From: Apostichopus japonicus
Lineage: Eukaryota; Echinodermata; Holothuroidea; Aspidochirotida; Stichopodidae
Direction of reading: 5' to 3'
DNA length: 64,000 nt
NCBI RefSeq assembly: GCF_037975245.1
Contig: NC_092576.1
Location: forward strand, 36,546,611-36,610,610
Shown here: positions 58,801-64,000 of the stretch, in pieces
Numbering within the stretch: position 1 is the stretch's first letter
Layout: the number at the start of each line of letters is the position of its first letter
Position numbers and translations under genes: made by a program
The notes under the pieces: generated by a model
The model's input: the letters and a program-made list of their open reading frames with translations, nothing else
Told to the model about the DNA's origin: nothing
The model's database searches: none

Positions 58801-61800
58801 AGATGGAAGAATGTTTGTGTTTTTATGTTCACTTTACGTCTATTACTTCATTTCTCCATTCGATGCGAAATATCTGATAATAATCAACATATTTATTGAA
58901 AGTGACCATGTTTCAGCAACCTGATATTTCAAATGCTGTATTAAGTGTAACAATACCATCAATGAACCATACCTTGCCTTGCCGTGTGCGTCTGTCGAAG
59001 TAATTGAGGGCGTCCGACTTTTTTTCGTTCTGAGTGGCCGCTGTATCAGGAAATAATAACTTTTATTTGTCTTCTCAGAAAAAGAAAAGAAAAAAAAAGA
59101 GAAGAGTTGAAACTCGTCAGTGTAGTGCGTTATCTAATACATACTATGCAGTAACAAATGGTATGCTATTGTACGCACACAGGGCGACCAGCATATCGTA
59201 CGTCCTGAAATCGACACGAGTCGAATTACATTGGCATCATGCAGCGTCTTGCAATCTCATTGGACTTGCAAACACGAGGACGAACTAGAACAACTGTATA
59301 TGTATACAAGCCCTTGTCATTGTAGTGCGTTGTGAAAGTGAAACTGAGTTAGCTGTTCATATCCAATGGAGTGGTCTTTGTTACTGCAACCCTATTGAAG
59401 TTATTTTGCTCACGAAGAAACAAGTTCGGCGTATGGTTACGTAGTCTAAAGCTAGGCTATATTGTGTAATGTTTATAAACAGTACTCCTGATGACTAAAA
59501 CCCTCATAACTAAGCTGTCAATCACGAATCATGCATGTTTCTGACGTGACAGAGAATACACAGAGCCCTGGAGACTGATTGGTCAAATTGAACAACATGT
59601 TAACGTTACTGTAACTTCGCCTAGTTAGCGAAATTTTCAGAACATATCATGGAACACCCGAAAGCATAATGGACGAGTAATCTAACGAATATAAGTTGGT
59701 CTATAGTCTATCATTGAAAATGTAACACCATTCTATTATAAACTGCTTGGTCGACTTCCTGGCCCTGGTTTATCATAACCTAATACACGTAATATATTCC
59801 ATACACGGCCATAGTATATACTGCCATGCCACAATAATAACGTTTCAAGTACCTATGTTGCAAGAGCTGAAGTAGTGCAGATAACCCCGAGTCGTTGTGG
59901 ATAAATACGATTAACATTTGCTGCTTGCAGCTTTTTTTTGCAGGATTATTGACTCAAATGCGTACAAATATTACCTGTCTTGTTCAATTCAAGAGTAACG
60001 AACCAAAGTACGTATTGATTTGTTTTGAAGAAGTGTGCTACGCAAGGAGATCTATTTAATTTACGTGTGCAGAATTAACTGTTTGCCGCCACAATTCTTT
60101 GCAAATCTGAGTCTGGATTTCTTTCCTGCGTAGCCAACCTGTGAATTTTAGATTGCTATGAAGGATGTAAGTTCAGCTGGCATTCACTAGCCAGTCATGT
60201 AGATAATGCAGCGGGATAGTATTACCAATATTGTAGCGCGTTTGCGCACTACGATAATGATGACCGATCACATTACTAGTTGGTAATATATTTTGTGGGA
60301 CCGTGTGAACTTTGTTACGTCCATTTTCATGTATTTCCAAGAGTTTGAGTTTAATTCCACAACAATATAAGAAGACTAGTACAATTAAAGGTAAATCAAG
60401 GTGGTAGAGGAGGACTGAACGAGATAGCTTGTACAATCAGTCCCTCTTAAACTGCGGGAGAGGTTTAAATCCTGGGGAAGAGGGTGTCAGACATCCAGTG
60501 ACAGTGAGATTTGTGAATTTATTGGAGTATAAAACCAGGAAGTTACTTGCAAACTTTCCTAGACAAAATATACTCTGTCCATTCCGTATCACAAATTCCA
60601 GTATTCAGTTTTGTTTAAACAAAAGAGAACATGATAATTGTACGTGTATTTAAATTTTCAACATATCATAATTACAACAGGGCTTTTCAACAAACTTATT
60701 AAATTTGAAACGGGTACTTGTTTTTAAACATGAGCTTTTCATTTTACGAATGGGGCGCTTTTGCGTGTTTTACTTTAATTATAATCAAAGTGTCGATAAT
60801 AATCTTAAACCCACCCTCCCCCCTCCAAAGTCTCGGGCCACACAATCACTTTGCGGGCCGGGGGAGATATGGAGGGTCTGGAGATATATGGGATATATGA
60901 ACTGTGCACATAAGGTGCCGGGTAACATAATTGACTACGGGCCTAACCGTGTTGTCTTTGGACGCTCTTGCACCATCAACTATACGGATGTAATAGCAAT
61001 GTTTCTGGATTACTGTGTAAAGCTGTTCGTTGATGCCATATATATCCAAGCCTACAATAATTTATGATACTCTGCTACGCTAATTGATATCATATTGTGT
61101 AATAATGAAAGTTTAAATGATAATTCAGGAATACTAATTTCTGTCGTCATTAATCATCTTTCTGTATACTATAATGTTATCAATTACAACGCACAACCCA
61201 GTGCTTACAATTAATTAAATATAACCAAACGTGATTCTCTTGCTCAGAAGATGCTCAGCTTCATTAATAAGGTAATGTTAATTGAGACGAATTATATGAC
61301 GTTACAATTATTAATGACGCTTATAATTATTTCATTGATACCATTACATATTTTCTGTCCCAAAAATTATCCACTTAAATGTCACACAACTAGGAGCTCT
61401 CAGACAGTCGTTCCATTGATTACTTCCGGTTTTGTTTGTTCTGTAACTACCAATAGAAAAAGTACTACAAAGCATTCTTCACAACCACACTCCTTCAAAC
61501 AGCTTAAATACACCATCTACAACACAAGCTTATGATATTGTGTATGTTATAGATATATCGCGTGATCATTCTATAACTGTTTAAGGGCAATGTCTCTTCC
61601 GGGTTTGCGACCTTCACTAAACTATATGCTGTATTACGACATACACTCTCTAGAACGACTCTAACGTTAAAGCTGCGGGCAGAATACCATAGTGATTATT
61701 ATACACCACGGAGCCGTCTTTTACTTCGTTTTATGAGAAGATTGGATCAGGCGAATTGAAGTGTACGTACAAACTAAGTTACTTATGACTTCATGTATAG

Positions 61801-62247
61801 GCCCAGTAACAATTAAATATCAGCTCAGTCCAATTAGCCCAACGTTGTGCATATCTTTTGTTTGCCTGAATGTAGGTTAAGCTAGTTATAGTAGTACTTT
61901 ATTTACCTCTCTATTGTTACAGACCAGTGGGCCTATACCAATTGTTAGGATTTTTTTTTTGGGGGGGGGGAGTTGCTCCTCCCAATCCCAATTTTGAATG
62001 GGTGTCATTTTGTTTAGAAATATTTATTTATCGTTACCTTGTGGTGGTGTTGGAAACTGTATATCAAGTAGGTTCCCTTTTGCAAAATGATAGTGGCATG
62101 CCACAGTTAAACTTGACCTGTTTCAAGGAGAGCGGCAGAGAGGGGACTATCTTGTAATTTTACTGATGAGAGGGAGTAAATAATGAAGATACGACGTCGT
62201 ATTTATAGTGGTTATGGACACTTTAATACTGTCTTGAAAATAAGTAA

Positions 62248-62249
<2 letters not shown>
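52858..62249. other. No gene seen
   Basis: Nearly 9.4 kb of AT-rich DNA with occasional poly-C/G runs (55855, 57728, 61962) and a tandem AGGTCA-like pair near 57640. Open frames are short, have no recognisable motifs and no convincing splice context. No RNA gene or paired terminal repeats were recognised. Confidence 0.4.

Positions 62250-62302
<53 letters not shown>
62250..62302. repeat. (TA)n microsatellite
   Basis: Pure TA run of about 50 bases. Confidence 0.95.
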
Positions 62303-62305
<3 letters not shown>

Positions 62306-62625
62306 CTAACAGCTTTATTTTATTTTGATACATTCTTAAATAGAACATAATCCGAGAAAGTAAAGTACATTGCACAAAGAAGGTAGAATGCATTTGAAGT
62401 CCACTTAGTACTGGTTCTTATCAAATAATTATGCATTTGTTTGCCTAAAATCCTTATTGCAGAAGCTTTGTGCAATATCGTGGAGCATAAAGCGTATGTA
62501 TATGGGATATGATCTAACACTGTATTTTCATACCCTCACTTATACGTTTGTTTTAGGGTGTGGTCCGTTTCACTCGAGTTCCGTGTCTGCGCACTAGAGA
62601 AACCGTTGTGGAATATATGGTTACA

Positions 62626-64000
62626 TTTTTTTTTTCAATATCTCTATTCCAGTATAAATTACAACTTTATAAATAGGACACTTAATAATGATACATACAA
62701 GACGTAAACATAAACAATCATGAAAGCATGAACAAATCAGAAATAAGATAGGAAGGTTGAAAGATTAACAGATTATAACAGAGATTCTAAGAACCCATTT
62801 TGAAAGTAAATGGCTGCTCTGTAGATAAATGAGTTCTTAAAAAGCGTAATTCTAAAAGTTGGCAAGATAGTAGGATTACGTAGATTGTTCTTGTTGGTTC
62901 TATTGCACAGAGAGATTAACTCGGAGTGAAGTGGATGATCTTAAGAACTACATATATTCTTAGCTAGTCTTATGAATTCATTTTTAGCAGCAGTGTTTAC
63001 TTTACCAACCAGGTTTCATAGTCGAGATTAAATATATTTGAGCAGTATATTTCAAGAAACTTATGATTCTTTTCTTGTCCTTTTTAATTAGAAGGTGATA
63101 CCAGACAGGAACTGCATACAAAATCACTGGCAGAAATGATGAGTTGCAAACCTTATCTCTTACATTAGAATGAAAATAAGGAGTAATGTATGCCAACGTT
63201 GATACAATATAAGACACCTTAGACATCATTTTAGATATAGCCTATGTTTAGTAAAGGTTAACTTGTCGTCAATATCAACTCCTAACTATATAGTATGAGA
63301 TATCCGCTGAACAATGGAGCCTTGAACATAAGTTTTCTGATACCTGGTCTGAATGAGAACTTGATGTTTAATGTTCATGTTTTCAACAATTATTTCTTTA
63401 GATTTCTTAGGATTAAGTAATAGGTTCTTCTGCTCAAATACATTGACAATATTATCAATACATGATTTATAGTCGTTTTGATTTGCAAGGTGTGTCCGCT
63501 TTGAAATATTACGGGATATAGTTGTATCATCATCGTACTTAATTACATAACAGGCCAGAGAAGAACGTATATCCTCTGTGAGTATTGTAAAAAGTAACGC
63601 ATTTAGAGGACCTTCCTGGGGGACTCCCACTGTAACCTTTGATTCCTCTGAATAACCTTTCTGTAGCTTGACTTGTCGGGACCATCCTTGTACAAAATAG
63701 CCAACCAATGGATAAGCCATGGCTTATCGATAAAACTACACAAACCTTGGATTAAAGGATTTGGTAAAACCGTATTAAAAGCACTTGAAAAATCTAAAAA
63801 TAAAAACTTGAGTGACTGTTGTGTCACTCTGATTTAAACCAGAAACAATGCAATGTACGAGCTTGGGTATAACATATACCTTTTTTGTTGGCAAACTGAT
63901 TTTTATCACCATGTGATACGATGGCCTGCGTCAGGTGTAGAAATTATAATGTTTGCATACAGTTAAAACCAATACTGAACATGTCACTTGGTCTGAAATA
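62626..64000 (-). pseudogene. Decayed LINE (CR1/Jockey-group-like) reverse transcriptase, running off the right edge
   Basis: The minus strand carries, in order: QFANKKG near the right edge, LFLDFSSAFNTV (RT motif A with catalytic Asp), WLIHWL/GYFVQGWSRQVKL, VTVGVPQEGPLNALLF (motif B; usually PQGxxLxPLLF), CYVIKYDDDTTISR (motif C; the usual YADD reads YDDD), LGVDIDDKLTF, then LPVILYAVPVW and a C-terminal block with LRNPTILPTFR, TLFKNSFIYRAAI and a stop at 62773-62775. Several frame changes and stops separate these pieces (for example near 63710, 63285 and 62935), so it cannot be translated. A run of ten T at 62626-62635 is a likely poly(A)-type 3' tail, which places the 3' end there. The 5' part lies beyond the window. 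Confidence 0.85.

Overview
The window looks like non-coding-rich animal nuclear DNA. It is AT-rich, has no long intact ORFs, and has GT/AG-bounded exon fragments, non-LTR retrotransposon remnants, a tRNA-derived SINE, several hAT-like non-autonomous DNA transposons, tandem repeats and (TA)n tracts. The repeat style (poly-G-rich short elements, tandem AGGTCA-type repeats) suggests a marine invertebrate, perhaps an echinoderm, but I cannot prove the taxon from this window. No intact protein-coding gene, rRNA, functional tRNA or CRISPR array was found.

Layout. 1-3.9 kb: a diverged dispersed repeat (a second copy lies at 17.69-17.95 kb) and a minisatellite. 3.86-5.85 kb: a TIR-bounded array of ~145-bp units rich in AGGTCA direct repeats. 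7.5-7.74 kb: a broken THAP-domain exon. 9.06-9.88 kb: a higher-order tandem repeat. 10.8-11.5 kb: a 5'-truncated LINE 3' end. 13.3-18.74 kb: a nest of hAT-like elements and a large inverted repeat. 42.5-62.6 kb: mostly featureless, with one possible exon, a 1.4-kb TIR element and a SINE. 62.6-64 kb: a decayed LINE reverse transcriptase that runs off the right edge.

The most interesting part is about 19.13-42.45 kb. I read it as one decayed giant DNA transposon-like element of ~23.3 kb. Its ends carry a 23-bp inverted match with one mismatch. Just inside each end is a ~1.2-1.4 kb tandem array built on almost the same 20-bp palindrome (GGGGCGTACCAATACGCCCC at left, GGGGCGTACTGGTACGCCCC at right; the left core read on the minus strand matches the right core at 19 of 20 positions). 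Between the arrays are two divergently oriented, intron-containing, broken genes, each with its 3' end facing an array. On the minus strand is a ParB-like gene; on the plus strand is a gene of the metazoan family with DGMDQ and QMDNCYRENKNRY motifs (DUF7869 type, as I recall the name). Younger insertions, including a hAT element with a perfect 8-bp target duplication and a foldback element, lie inside it. A possible working model, which is inference, is that the palindromes are binding sites for an element-encoded protein.
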